Assembly (NCBI GenBank): GCA_032716605.1 | Contig: CM064512.1 | Span: 24,181,810 to 24,245,809 of the forward strand | Length of the DNA: 64,000 nt | Direction: 5' to 3' | Source of the DNA: Paralithodes platypus | Taxonomy: Eukaryota > Arthropoda > Malacostraca > Decapoda > Lithodidae | Shown here: in pieces, positions 46,440 through 58,800 of the stretch | Layout: every line of letters begins with the position of its first letter | Numbering within the stretch: the stretch's first letter is position 1 | The notes under the pieces: generated by a model | What the model was told of the DNA's origin: nothing | The model's database searches: none | What the model saw: the letters and a program-made list of their open reading frames with translations, nothing else | Translations under genes and position numbers: made by a program

Positions 46440-47640
46440 TGCGGTCGGTCGCATCAACGTACACACATTATACTTCTGTATGTGATGGTTCTAGTAAGTA
46501 CGGTACCAATAATGTTAAATTTATTTATAACTGGTATGTACATGAGTGGGATTGCAGCGAGTCTACGTTGTCGTATTTCAGTTCATAAATATTGACAGAG
46601 TAATAACGTAGTTAATGTATCGGTACTAATAATATCACTATAACAGTTATCACATAAATCTGTGGGGCCACAGTGACGTAACAACGTTATACTTATTGAG
46701 GTTGTAAAACAAGTTAATAACCAATAACAATAATAGATTAATGGGATCCCTACAACATACACAGTAAAGAATTAAGTGCTACCAAATACCAACGTACTAT
46801 ATTACGTGCCAATATTATCATAATAACACGTAGTTTCCACGTAAATCTGGGCGCTCACATTGACGTAACTATGTCATACTTCCCAACGTAATGTGTCAAA
46901 TTCTAATTACTTTATAAGTTAATGTCATCGCAACATTGTAAGTACATGTGCTACCCATATACTATGTTACATTAGAATAGCATCATACAAACACATAGTT
47001 ACCACGTAAATGTGGGTTGTCACAGTGACGTAACAATATCATACTTCTCGACGTAATATGACACATGTTAATAACATGTTGTCTTGATGTGGTCATTACG
47101 TTAGAACTACACATGCTCCCGAAGTACTATGTTACGTGCCAATAGCATCATAATTACACGTACTTGTTACGTAAACAGGAACGTTCACAATGACGTATGG
47201 ATGTCATACTTACCGACGTAATGAGTGACATATTAAAAACTTTATTTGTAAACATGTTAATTATGTTAAAAGTACACATGCTACTGACATAGATTGTTAC
47301 GTGCCTATATTATCACAATAACGCGTAGTTACCACGTAAATGTGGGCGCTCACAATGACGTAGTAACTTCATGCTTCCAGACGTATTTGCTAACATGCTA
47401 ATAACATTTTGTGTGAACTTGATCATTACATTATATAACACGTACTATTGACGTACCACGGTACGTGCCAATAACATCATAATAATACATACTTACCTTG
47501 TTATTGTGGGCGCTCACAGTGACGTTACGTCGTCGTAATTGCTGATGTGATGAATAACGTGCTACCAACGTTTTGAACTAACATGAGCATAATAATAAAA
47601 TTACATGTACCTATTGCTAACATTTATGGGTCGCAGCATT
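46440..47640. repeat. ACGT-rich satellite of about 165 bp
   Basis: Six to seven diverged units. The phrase CACGTAAATGTGGGCGCTCACA-like, followed by TGACGTA, recurs near 46,655, 46,835, 47,005, 47,168, 47,334 and 47,498, a spacing of about 163-182 bases. The units are rich in ACGT and TTACGT. No gene. Confidence 0.8.
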
Positions 47641-48960
47641 GTGCGCAAGTTGTATTTCATTACGTAATGTATCATGTGTTAAGAGCGTTCCAATTACATG
47701 TTGCTAGCATCCTACTAACATGTTTACATAGCGCAATGGATAAAGCAATTCGTCTTTACAACGTAACAGCGACGATATTACGTTACCTAACTACGCCCTG
47801 TTATTACGTCAGTAACCACGTCGCTGCAACTCTACACAATTACGTAGTATTTACGTGTTTACATAACGTAGTGGCAACCAAAGCAATTCGTCTTAACAAC
47901 GTAACAGCGACGATATTACATTATATAACTACGCCGTGTTATTATGTCGGTAACCACGTCGCCGTGACTACACAATTAAGTAGTGTTTACGTGTTTACAT
48001 AACGTATAGGTTACCAAAGCAATTTGTCTTAGCAACGATATTACGTTATATAACTACGTCGTGTTATTACGTCAGTAACCACGTCGCTGTGACTCTACAC
48101 AATTACGTAGTATTTACGTGTTTACATAACGTAATGGTAATTAAAGCAATTCGTCCTAACAACGAAACAGCGACGATATTACATTATATAACTATGTCGT
48201 GTTATTACGTTGGTAACCACGTCGCCGCGACTCTACACATTTACATATTATTTACGTGTTTACATAACGTAACTGTAACCACACTATTTTGTCTTAACCC
48301 GTGGAGCCCCGGCTAGTTTTGTAATGTTTGTTCACCAGAACCCGGCCGGTTTTCAAAAAATGGTTTTATTCCAGAAACAATAGCGAATGGGTTAGGAATG
48401 AAGGAAAAACCACGAAAAAATGCTCAAAAAGCTTAAAGAGTGGTCCTACAGAGCCCCCGAAAACGTATTTTACAAGAGTAAAAAATTGAAGGCAATTACC
48501 ACAAAAAACCAGGTTATTGCGCGCTCACGCACACGCATGTGGACTTTGAGAGTTTTCAACCATCGGCACGGTTGCGTGGGATATGTACACAGTTCCCATA
48601 CAAATCTGAGCCCTCCTGAGTGGCTACACCTGAGGTTACGGTCGGCGCAATTAGGGTGACGCGTCAGACGCGTCTCTGGGGCTGTGCGTTACATACATCG
48701 CCGACGCGTCAGACGCGTCGCTGGGGCTGTATGGGTTAATTAACAACGTGATAGTAACGTCGGTAATCAATTAGCTGCAATGGTGACCAAAGCAATTCGT
48801 TTTGATAACGTAATAGCGACGATATTGCGTTATATCACTGCGTCGTGTTATTACGTCGGTAACCACGTCGCTGCCACTCTACACAATTAAGTAGTATTTA
48901 CGTATTTACATTACCTAACGGTAACCAAAGTACCTCGATCTCATAACGTTATAGCAACAT
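47640..48960. repeat. Second ACGT-rich satellite of about 138 bp
   Basis: Units share AAAGCAATTCGTCTT, AACGTAACAGCGACGATATT and TGTTATTACGTCGGTAACCA. Starts of AAAGCAATTCGTC lie near 47,743, 47,879, 48,019, 48,142 and 48,787, mostly 123-140 bases apart apart from the inserted element at 48,298-48,735. An open frame (47,583-48,002) follows the repeat and is not a credible gene. Confidence 0.8.
48298..48735. mobile_element. TTAA-flanked MITE in the satellite
   Basis: 438 bases between TTAA at 48,294-48,297 and 48,736-48,739. The ends are CCCGTGGAGCCCC and GGGGCTGTATGGG, imperfect inverted repeats. A second motif, GACGCGTCAGACGCGTC, occurs twice near the right end (48,659-48,672 and 48,703-48,718). 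No coding capacity and a different interior from the other TTAA families here. Confidence 0.8.
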
Positions 48961-49770
48961 TTTTGTTCTAAGTGGGTTATTTTTAGTGTTACATGACTAA
49001 GAGCTCCATCTCGATTTTATATAAGTAACATGAATATATATGAAACCCCTGCCCTCGCCACCCCGCCGTAACATCTCCACAATATTGTTACTACCGACAC
49101 AAACAAACGCTGGAAAACACCAGGTTCAATTTCAATACAGGGAAAACGGACCTTCAATTTGCGATCGGAGTACCATCGAAGGCTTGTTCAGAAAACGCAT
49201 TGTGTAGAAGCCTTTGTTGTTGGCGAGTTACATAGTCGTTTGTAGGGGCTTTGTTGAGTTGCAGTTATACTTTGGTACATGGTGTTCTGTGGTGGTGTTG
49301 GTTGTGATATGTTGTTCTATGTTTATAAAGGAGACAAAATGCAAAGCTGCCTGTAACAAATGTCTCACCCAAAGTTGAAAAAAGTTACATTAATATTTTA
49401 AACGTGTGTGCATCTTTGGTGTAGTGGAAAAAAGTGTGGTGCGTTTATTTAGTGTGGTGAAATTAACAGAAACAGTGATGAAAACCCTGGGTATTTCCCT
49501 GTTCGATTGGTGTCTACAATTTCCTCAAAGTATGCATTGATGATGTAGTTGTGTTATGATTTTGGGTTGTGGGATATTCTGATGATGATCAGAGCTGCAT
49601 TCTTGGGATGTTGCACTGTTGTTGGAGGACAAGTTGTGTTGTATTGTTGTGATGGTGTTTGCAGTTTTAGTGATTTTGTGAAGGCTTTTAGTAGTGGTAT
49701 TTGTTGTTGTTGTTGGTATCTGTAGTAGTACGTATATTGTAATTTTGTGGTAATGCCCTGGTGCAACGGT
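48961..49770. other. Stretch without a gene
   Basis: No supported coding sequence. The part near 49,335-49,375 (AGACAAAATGCAAAGCTGCCTGTAAC-like) is related to 52,975-53,015 and 60,685-60,725, a low-copy dispersed repeat. Confidence 0.5.
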
Positions 49771-49775
49771 GTTAA

Positions 49776-49987
49776 CCTTTTCTGTACCGGCGACGTCTTT
49801 TTAATTTTATTCTAGCTATACTTAGACGATTATGTGCAGTATGGTATAAGAAGGATCTGTGGTAGTAAAAAGGGTTAACTGAGATAGTTCGAAGCCAATT
49901 GCTGGAAAAGTCCTCTTGATCTTAATACAATAATTGTCTAATAATTGCTGGCATATATATAAATGGACGTCACCAGCACTGAAAAGG
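49776..49987. mobile_element. Small TTAA-type MITE, copy 1
   Basis: Starts CCTTTTCTGTACCGGCGACGT after TTAA (49,772-49,775) and ends GACGTCACCAGCACTGAAAAGG before TCAA, a decayed TTAA. Same family as 50,610-50,816. Confidence 0.75.
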
Positions 49988-50083
49988 TCAATGGATGGGG
50001 CTGTTTTTCCGAGACCCATGTATGAGAGGCAATGTGGTAATGTTGGAAATGTGTATTTGCTGGTGATTGAAGTGATTATGCCA

Positions 50084-50338
50084 ATGTCGGGATTACCACA
50101 CTGTCATGCAAGGACTTATTTACTTCAATGCTGTCCACCCTATTTCTTGTTACTGCTTTCAGCGTTCCTATACAACCCTCTTCCCCTGTTGTACCGTCTT
50201 CTGAACTTCTTCATCCATACTTAACACACTGCCCAAATACTTACATGAGCTGACATTCTCCATAGCCCGACTGTTCAACCACATCTTCACACTTTGTGGC
50301 TGCACCCATTTCAAAGACCATACATTTGTTCTTCCCCG
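50084..50338 (-). pseudogene. LINE fragment, RT C-terminus, fourth copy
   Basis: Minus-strand fragment matching the C-terminal RT region of the LINE family at 3.5 kb (CGGGATTACCACACTGTCAT, CCTCTTCCCCTGTTGTACC). The peptide contains CKYLGSVLSMDEE. It is cut off by a (TA)n tract at 50,341. Confidence 0.8.
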
Positions 50339-50340
50339 TG

Positions 50341-50364
50341 TAAATATATATATATATATATATA

Positions 50365-50446
<82 letters not shown>
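50341..50446. repeat. (TA)n microsatellite
   Basis: About 105 bases of TA with one CTG interruption near 50,365. Confidence 0.95.
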
Positions 50447-50448
<2 letters not shown>

Positions 50449-50609
50449 CATATAACAGAACCAAATTTAGGAAACATGTCTGGATACACGGAGCTTGAAG
50501 CAGTTTCAATTGTACGATGGAGGGAAAATCGGTTCACTCTTTGGTTAGATCAATTTGCAAAATAGGTGTTGCAATGGGTTGAAAGGTGGGTGCCACCTAT
50601 TCTTCTTAA

Positions 50610-50816
50610 CCCCTTCTATACCGGTGACGTCTTTTAAATTATATTCTACCTGTATATGTAGACGATTTTGTGGTGTTTAAGAAGGATCTGTGTTATAAAA
50701 TGGGTTAAGTGAGACAGTTTGAAGCTTGTTAATTGCTAGAGGCCTTTATAAAAGTGCATTACATTGTGTAAATATAGCTAAATAGAATGAAAAAGATGTC
50801 ACCGGTACAGAAGGGG
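50610..50816. mobile_element. Small TTAA-type MITE, copy 2
   Basis: Best copy: 207 bases between TTAA at 50,606-50,609 and 50,817-50,820. Inverted ends are CCCCTTCTATACCGGTGACG and its near reverse complement CACCGGTACAGAAGGGG. Confidence 0.85.
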
Positions 50817-50820
50817 TTAA

Positions 50821-51215
50821 AGGAGGAGGTTTTTACTGAAAAACCTTTAAAGAACATTGATTATTGTAAGAGCGGGATGCAACAATGTGGCGTGTTGAGA
50901 GGGATTGTTGACATTTAGTAAGAAGAGGTGAGCTGATGAGACAATTTTTTTAATCATCTACCCTTTCGAGAAGTAGGATGGGATGAACCTACGCATATAT
51001 AATGTATATTATACTCATCCTTATTTGATTTACAAACACATATTTCCAGATTAAAACATACCAAAATAAGTATCTGCACTAATGGTTTTTGTGTGTGTGG
51101 AGGGCAGAGCATTTTCGAACGACATATTCAACATTTATTTTTAACCTTCCATTGGAGGCTTATGGATTTCCGACCGGATTTGCTGCTCCGTTGGCCTCGT
51201 AACGGGTCACGGCTG
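50821..51215. other. Stretch without a gene
   Basis: Nothing recognised. Confidence 0.45.
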
Positions 51216-51227
51216 AATGCCCGAATA

Positions 51228-51296
51228 AACAAACCCGGGACCCGCTCCTACAAACCCGGGACCCGCTCCTACAAACCCGGGACCCGCTCCTACAAA
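51228..51296. repeat. Three-unit 21-bp tandem repeat
   Basis: Three exact units of CAAACCCGGGACCCGCTCCT plus A (21 bases). The next element starts within the following CAAACCCC. Confidence 0.9.
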
Positions 51297-51509
51297 CCCC
51301 TTCTGTACCGGCGACGTTTGTTTATATACAGTATGATTACCGCTACAATTAGTCGCTTTTATGAAGCTTAGGAAGGATACATGTTAGCTAAAAGGATACA
51401 TTTAGATAGTCTGTAGCCTATTAATTGGTAGACGTCATTCCTCAGATGAATATAATCGTCTAATCGTTGCTAGAATAAATTGAACAGGATGTCACCGGTA
51501 CTGAATTGG
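51296..51509. mobile_element. Small TTAA-type MITE, copy 3
   Basis: Left end CCCCTTCTGTACCGGCGACG, without TTAA before it; right end GATGTCACCGGTACTGAATTGG followed by TTAA (51,510-51,513). The left flank is the 21-bp repeat. Confidence 0.75.
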
Positions 51510-51513
51510 TTAA

Positions 51514-52535
51514 CCTTTTGTTGTTAAATCACTGCAGATCAAATCCCTGGTTGTGCGGCTGTATGGTTTTAGTGTGAAAAGCTCCATATACAGTATTTAC
51601 TTGTAGTATGTTGTCAATGGAAACATTATATATATTGTATGTCTGCATAAGATTAAAAGAAGTAAGTGAACATTTAATATGCCTTAGCTTAACTAATTAT
51701 ATTGCATAATACCTTTTGACAGAAGTCATATGCATCGTGCTTATAAAACTTTAATTGAATACAAAGCATAACAACATGAGAGGAATATGCGTGGATGTTT
51801 ACATTATGACTGGTATGACTAGGTCTTATTGGAGAACAAAATAGCCATAGCAGAATTACATAGCTATATTAATGAAATGGTCTACAGACATAAGCCCTTA
51901 CAGTACCATGGGGTATTTTTCCTTTATATTATGGCTAACAGTAATCGATTTCATTCAGTTTACACAGTTTGAACTTTGCTATTGGTTTAACCGTCAGTAA
52001 AGTGACGTCTGTTCTTACTAAATTGTGTATGGACTGTAGTTAAACGAGTGTCATTAATTTACAGAAACGGGTTTAAAATTAATGATTGAAAACTACCTGT
52101 AGCCATTCCTTCAGTTCAAGGAGAGTTGAATGTTGCATTATGGCAAGCACTAGACGAGTTTACTTAATGTTGTCTTAGCTTCTGTGATCATAGGTTATTA
52201 AGATAGACAAACATCCTCCATGCGTAGCTAGATGATAGATCTGTTGTTGGTCGCTTGACTTCCTTTGAACACACCGTGTGTACTCTCTCGAAAATGAGTA
52301 CTTGAATTTAACAGCCATGACATGTGAGCGGCATTTGGTTTATTGTTATTCGCCAACAAGGTAAACAAATATATCTTTAGCAGGTTATTAATATCATATC
52401 CAAGTATGGCAGTTATATGTTTTGTATTTGTTTGTGCTAGTAACTAACATTATGTTTATGTATGTGGGTGTATGCATGTGAATGTGGTAGCGTGTATGTT
52501 TATCATTTTACTACAATTAACATTAACAATAATTA
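51514..52535. other. AT-rich stretch without a gene
   Basis: I see no supported coding sequence or named repeat in it. Confidence 0.45.
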
Positions 52536-52540
52536 AGACA

Positions 52541-52712
52541 GCGAGCCGTGGCATAGCCAGTGAAGCGTTGGCTGCTGATCAAAGGGCCGGCGGATCGAGC
52601 CCGCACTGTCATGATGTTATTAGTACAAATGCCCAATAATCATGGCCACCCCTTTTCGGAAATTACGGCGTCCGGTAAAATAAGATACATAAATAAATAC
52701 AGTAAATAAATA
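52541..52712 (+). repeat. tRNA-derived SINE, plus strand
   Basis: Head with A-box-like TGGCATAGCCAG and B-box-like GGATCGAGCCC at tRNA spacing, a body with CGGCGTCCGGTAAAATAAG, and an (AAATA)n-like tail at about 52,685-52,712. A different family from the SINE at 31.5 kb. Confidence 0.75.
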
Positions 52713-52845
52713 AGTGTGGTGGTATGTTCACTTGTACCCAGTAGGTTATTATTGTAAATCATCTCATAACTAAGTTAAGGGAGTGGGTGTTATTTATTTG
52801 TTTATTTATCCATTTATTTTGTTATTATTTTTGTTTTCTCCTCCT

Positions 52846-52975
52846 TAGGCTTCCATCAAGCTTTAAACAACAAATACAAATCGCCATTTGAGTTGAATGT
52901 GTACATTTTTCAGTAGAAAATGTCCAAACCGAAGGGCACTTCCTCTAAAAATACAGGTTCTCTATCTGAGTGAGG
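52846..52975. repeat. Fragment related to the 317-base MITE
   Basis: Shares CTTCCATCAAGCTT, TGTACATTTTTC-GTAGAAAA, CCGAAGG and CTTCCTCT with 1187-1310. It lacks both ends. Confidence 0.65.
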
Positions 52976-53013
52976 GAGACAAAAGGCAGAACTGCCTGTA
53001 CAGAGTGCCTCCC

Positions 53014-55900
53014 CCATAGTTGAAAGAGTGACAGGGCCAAAATAAAGGGACGTTCGAGCCAAAATGCCTGGACACACAGAGTTTGAAGCAATTTATGTCA
53101 TAGGAGGATAGAAAGACTGATTCTGGGAGAGATTTTCAGAGCTAAGCTGTTGAATAGAATAAAGACTAAGAGTAATGTTTTACTCTTGGGTTGGATAGTT
53201 GCACAGAGTAGGGGTGGGATTTTGTTGCAAGACGGGTACCACGTACCCTACGTAGAGGAGGTGGTATACACTGGGAGAGCTCTGAGGAGCACTGATTAGT
53301 GTAGTAGCAATAGAATAGCGAGAGAGATGCAACATTGCGGAGAAGAGAGAGTGATTGCAGAGAGTTGGTGAGTGGACGGGAATTAATGATACAAAAGGCC
53401 TTCCGTTCTACTTTGTCTAGTAGTGCAGTGTGAGAGGATCCTCCACACACATGTGAACAATACTCAATACATGGACACACTGTGCCCCTGTACATAGCAA
53501 GAAGCTGTACAGGGGTAAAGAACCCCCTGAGGCGGGTGAGCACACCCAGCTTCTGGGAGGCTGCCTTAGCAAGACTGGTAATATGGCCCTTCCGAGTGAG
53601 AGAAGAAGAAAAAGAGACACCAAGAATATTGAGAGGAGATGAAGGATTGATTATTTGTAGTGTTGAAGAATAAGGGATAGTCCTCTGAGAGTTCCGGATG
53701 AGTAGTAAGATGTACTTTGGAAGCATTAAAGGCAACAAGGTTTTCTCTGCCCCAATTGGAATTAATAATTAGATCAGAAGATTAGTGTTGTATGGCTTCA
53801 TTACATTCGTTTTTGAGGGATTGCTGGCTGGGGCGTTCTGGAAAACTAATTGATTAGTGTAAGGTAGAGTCGTTTGCGTATGAATTGATGGAACTGGAGG
53901 TACAGTTGACAAGATAATTTATGAAAAATAGAAAGATAATAGGAAATAGAAAAAAAGCCCTGAGGAACACCGGAGTTGATAGGATGAGGAAGATGGCCAT
54001 CAACAACTGCAGCTATGGAACGACCGGAAAGGAAATTAGAGACAAGGGCACAGATGGAGGGATAAAAACCGAAGGAGGGTAGTTTAGAAATTAAAGAGCT
54101 GTGCCCGACTCTATCGAAGGAATTCTGTATGTCCAGTGCAATAGAAAACGTTTCACCGAAGTCCCGAAAGGAGGATGACCAGGAGTTAGTAGGATATGAA
54201 AGAAGATCATCGGTAGAGCGACCCTTAAGGAAGCCATACTGGCGATCTGAGAGTAGATTATGAGAAGACAAATGCTTAAGAAATTTGGAAGCAAGAATAG
54301 TTTTAAAAACTTTAGAGAAACAAGAAATCAGAGCAATTGGACGATAGATGGAGAGGTGAGAGTGGTCACCTTTCTTTGGAACAAGTTGAATGAGAGCAAA
54401 CTTCCAGCACAAAGGAAAGGCGTTAGAAGAGAGACAGAGACAAAACAGTTTGCCTAGGCAGGGGGTCAGCAGGGAAGCACAGTTTTTGAGTACAACAGGA
54501 GGAACACCGTCCGGACCGTACGCCTTCTTAGTATTAAGCCCAAAGAGGGTAGAAAGTACATCTTTAGAAGAGATTAGGATATTAGGCATAACTAGGAGGG
54601 AGGGGGGTGGAGAGTGAAGAATAGCACCAGAATCATCCAAGGCGTAGTTCCTAGCAAACATTTGAGCAAAGAGTTCAGCTTTGTCAGAGGAAGAAGTGAT
54701 GGTTGTGCCATCAGAGTGGAAAAAGGGATGGAAAGATGAGGAAGACAAATTGTTGGAGAGGTTTTTGGCTAGATGCCAGAAAGCTTGGGGAGAGCTAGAG
54801 TTGGATAGTTCAGTGCATTTATTATTGATGAAAGAGTGTTTGGCAAGTCGAAGAACAGATGTGGCTTGATTCCGGGCGGAAACATAGGAAGAATGAGATT
54901 CTTGAGCTTTAAGGCGTCGGTACCGTTTGAATGGTTCCTCCTTGTTGTGGTCATCAGTAGAACAAGTGTGAGTAAACCAAGATTTTTTTGCATTAGACTG
55001 AGATATAAAAAATGGAAGGTACGCTTCCATGCCCGAGAGGATTACCTCAGTAATGCGTTCAGAACTCTCCGATGGTCCTCGGCCACGGAAGCAGAAGTAA
55101 TTCCTTGGGAAATCAAATAAGTACTGCCAAAGAGCCTCCCAGTCAGCAGAGCCAAAGTGCCACAAGCACCGCTGGCTGGGAGGTTCGGGTGGCCGTACTG
55201 GAGAGATAGAACACGTAACAGAGATATGTTTATGGTCGGAGGAGCCCAAAGGAGAGAAAAGATTGACAGTATAAGAAGAAGGGTTAGAAGTCAGAAATAA
55301 GTTAAAAATGTTGGGCCAATCTCCGAAGCGATCCGGGATACGGGTGGGTTGCTGGACCAGCTGCTTTAGGTCATTTAGGATAGAAAAGACGTAGGCTTGT
55401 TAACCAGGTTGGTCAGTAGTATGAGAGGAGAGCCATTGGCGGTGGTGCACGTTGAAATCTCTTAAGATTTCCGAGAAGGGAGAGATGGATAGAATGTGTT
55501 CCACTTCAGAGTTTAGATAGTCAAAACATTTGGGAAAGTCGGTAGAGTTAGGGGAAAGATAGACAGCACATAAATATTTAGTATGAGAATGACAGGATCG
55601 TTTGAGCCATAAAGTTGAGAATTCGGGAACACGAGAGCAAGTGAGTTTGTTGTGCACATATGCACAACATCCGCCTTTGGCTTTGAAACTAGGATAGCGA
55701 AAGTCGGAGGATACAGAGCATAGGGGCTGCTGGCAGTTGCCTCAGACACCTGTGTTTCAGTGAGGAAAAAAATATCAGGTTTGTAGGAGGAGAGATGGTG
55801 TTGAACTGAGTGAAAAGTAGAGGAAAGGCTGCGAATATTGCAAACATTGATAGTAAGAGTGACAGTCCGTGGTCCAAAGCATTTTTAAAGGGGTCGTCAG
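53014..55900 (-). mobile_element. LINE with endonuclease and RT, minus strand
   Basis: Nearly complete ORF2 region of another LINE, Jockey-like by look. A T run at 55,983-56,002 lies just before its 5' side. Endonuclease, RT and C-terminal region are in order, but separated by stops and shifts. Confidence 0.85.
53166..55860 (-). pseudogene. LINE ORF2: endonuclease and RT, decayed
   Basis: From the 5' side: an endonuclease start (NVCNIRSLSSTFHSVQHHL near 55,800-55,860, FFLTETQVSEA), KSKADVVH, then LCAVYLSPNSTDF and ILRDFNVHHRQW (55,400-55,657), where the usual Gly of GDFN is Arg. A 467-codon frame (53,846-55,249) includes SDHKHISVTC, the linker, the RT blocks TKKAYGPDGVPP, IYRPIALIS, QYGFLKGRSTDD, IALDIQNSFDRV and INSGVPQG. 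After a frameshift the catalytic box reads YAND instead of YADD (near 53,868-53,880). The C-terminal part is 53,166-53,738 with NILGVSFSSSLT and IEYCSHVCGG. With the changed Asp the RT would be inactive. Confidence 0.88.
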
Positions 55901-56221
55901 GGGAAGGTCGGGCGGGTGTGGGGGCATTAATGCCCCCACCCCCCCCTGGGGACTCTAAGGCTTGGTGTGTGTTCATCATCATATTTTTTTTTTTTTTTTT
56001 TTGTGGAAGGAGGAAGTGTGGTGTGCATGTTAAGTGTAGTGAAGTAGATAGGAGGAGGAGGTGTTTGTGAGAGCAGGCAGGACTACTCCCAGTGTAAGTG
56101 AGGCACAAAGGGAATCAGTAAGAGAGGCCAAGCAAATGAAACAAGAGTTCCAGCGACTCCTTATCAAATGCCTACAGCCTCTCTTGGGTATAGCCCTGTT
56201 CGATTGGTGCTTACAATGTAC

Positions 56222-56262
<41 letters not shown>
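56222..56262. repeat. (TA)n microsatellite
   Basis: About 40 bases of TA. Confidence 0.9.
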
Positions 56263-58200
56263 GATATATACATAATTTTATATTATGTAAATATGAAATA
56301 TATTTTTAAAATATATTACAAAATTAATCCTCTTATTGAGTCGCAGGTCAATTATAAACCAGGGTACATTGCCTAATATATCCTTCTTAAACCAAACCGA
56401 ATCTAACTTAACCTAGTTCACCTACTGTATATCAAACCTAGTTTAAATTATCCAAACTTTTTCTGCCCAAATATAAGCCATATTAATATAATTTAATATG
56501 AATATTTCCTAAAGTGCATTTGTAAATATTGCTGATGACTGACCACTACAGAGGTCAACGTGTTACCGTGTCAGTGTTGTGTGATATGCATTACTAAGTA
56601 TTGCCAAATTATATGAGTCCATTAGTGCGGGCTGGCAATAAACTAGGTGAGGGGAGGGAGGGAGGGAGGGAGGCTGTTGAGACCCCTCGGACCATTTGTC
56701 ACAAACACCCTCACTTCCCAAGTCCCCCTCTTTTTCCCTCACCTCCCTCTCAATTCGTCTTCCAAACCCTGCTGTGTCACCTGTCTAATTTGTTCCCATG
56801 CTGTTTATAAACCACCCCATTTCCTTATTTTGTGTTCTCTTCCCTTCCCTCTTTTATTATTCCCTCTCCTCTCATTCCTTTACTTCCCGATCTATCCCTA
56901 CATATCTCACTCTCTTCTGCTTCCCCTCCTATTATCCCCTCGTTCATGCCCTTCTATTACATTCTGAGCTGATGACTGGACATCCGAACCCCTGAACTTT
57001 TCTTCACCCCCCCCCCCCCTAGTGAACTACTGAACTCTTCTCACCCGCCTAGCGAACCCTCAGGTTTCCCGGAATGAACCACCTGACACTCTCATCTACT
57101 CACCACCTGATTCATGGAGCGCCATCTGTGTATCTGCTACGAATATTCTTTCATTCACTAGAGTTGCGTATCTTATAAATAATTTATATTCTTGTACTCA
57201 AATGATGATGACCAGAGTTGATGTAAAGAGTAGTCCTAATTTAGAGAATGGTTTGACCTTGTGATATCGCTCCGGTGGTTAGCTCCTGTGAGGGCTGTGT
57301 GAGTTACCTCCAGCCCCTGTGGCGTCCGTGGAGAACTTGACGTATTGGATTATGCTATACAAAGTTCAGATAAGTGGGAACAGTTGTGAATGAGCTTGGG
57401 CGGTTTTTAATCTTATTAATTTAGTTTTATTGTTATTAGTTATATTTATGGTTTATTCATTTGTTATGTAATTTTATTTTGCTCAGAGTAAGATTCTTTA
57501 TTTTTAATTATTTTAGTCCATTAGTATACTTTCTGGTAAAGCGTGTGACTTTATGATTTAACTAGTTTTGGCTTTATTCAATATAATATTCATTTAATCA
57601 ATCTTTATCTAATATCTTTTCTAATTCTAAGAGAAATCTAAAATCACTATTTATCTTAATACTATTTTAGGTTTGTACATTTATATTTATCAAATCTCAT
57701 TAGTTGTCTTTCTTTGGAAGCATTGGTATTATGTTATATCTATCATGCCTTTAATTTTGTGTTAGTAAATTAATATGATGACTCTATTTTCTTTACCTCT
57801 ATTGATAAGTTAAGTGATTATAATTCCCTCATAAATAAAAAATTTCCAACATTGATAGTGAATCAATTGAACTGTATTGCTGATGATCAATAATTTGTGT
57901 TGGGGACTAAGTTCTTAGACATAGGCCTATATAGTATTTTATCTAAGGAATATATTACCTCTATTGATATATAATAATGTTCTCCTAATGTATTTGTTGT
58001 CTCCTATAGTGAGCTCAGATATAATTGGAGAACCGCATAGTGGTAATATTCTATTGATTCAACTTGGTCTGTAACATATCCTCCTTCAACTCAGTCCTCT
58101 GCCACTCCCACTTAGATTGCATTTTGTTAGCATTTGTTTCGTGTTTCTATATACAGAGTACAAAGTCATTAACATTGGTTATTCCAACCCAGGGCTCCAC
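56263..58200. other. Stretch without a gene, with simple sequence
   Basis: AT-rich. It includes (GGGA)n at 56,645-56,672, a pyrimidine-rich stretch at 56,700-57,010 and a C run near 57,008-57,019. No supported gene. Confidence 0.5.
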
Positions 58201-58800
58201 TCCTTGAAATCTCCAAACCCCTCAGTTGTACGAGTTTTTCCCTCTCCCTTCCCTTTCCTTCCTTACTCTATTTTCGTCCTCTCCCCTACCCTCACCTCAC
58301 CTTCCTCTTCTCAACTTCCACATCCTTCCGTCCAACTCATCCCTTTAGGCTCTGACATCCCGTCTTATCTTCCTTATTCATCTCCTACCCTCTGCTAACT
58401 TCTCTCGTCTCAGATTTCTTCTGTTTTGAGTTCAGTTTCCCCCTCCCTTTCTTTCCCTTTTCTCTCTACAAATCCTTCTTCACCCCTCTCCATTCCTCTT
58501 CCCTACCTGTTATCTCATTTGGATTTGTCCCTTCCCTTACGTTCCCTCTTTCTTTCCAACCCTTCTTCCTTCTCCACTACCAATATCGCATTTGCCTTTC
58601 CTTCCACCTTCCATCTTGTTTCTTTCCCCTAAGCCCTCACCTTTTCGTTTTGGTCTCGCCTACCGCACTCTCCCTCAATCTCTCCCATTCCCATTTCTCC
58701 CATTCCCATTTCTCCCCCCCCCCCCCTCCTCCGTCCATCTCTCGGCTAATCTGTCCTCCTCTTCTTTCATATTTCTCCTTGTCTTTCTTTCTTTATGTAT
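58200..58800. repeat. Pyrimidine-rich tract
   Basis: About 600 bases of strongly C+T-biased plus strand (CCCTTCC, TCTCTC, TTCCTT words) with a C run near 58,716-58,726. Open frames here are composition artefacts. Confidence 0.8.

Noticed and set aside
47583..48316. Two frames of 139 and 75 codons as a gene family
   Set aside because: They are translations of the 138-bp satellite.
56520..56575. Hammerhead ribozyme from CTGATGACTGACC...GGTCA
   Set aside because: The first strand and stem II fit, but the required GAAA segment is missing.
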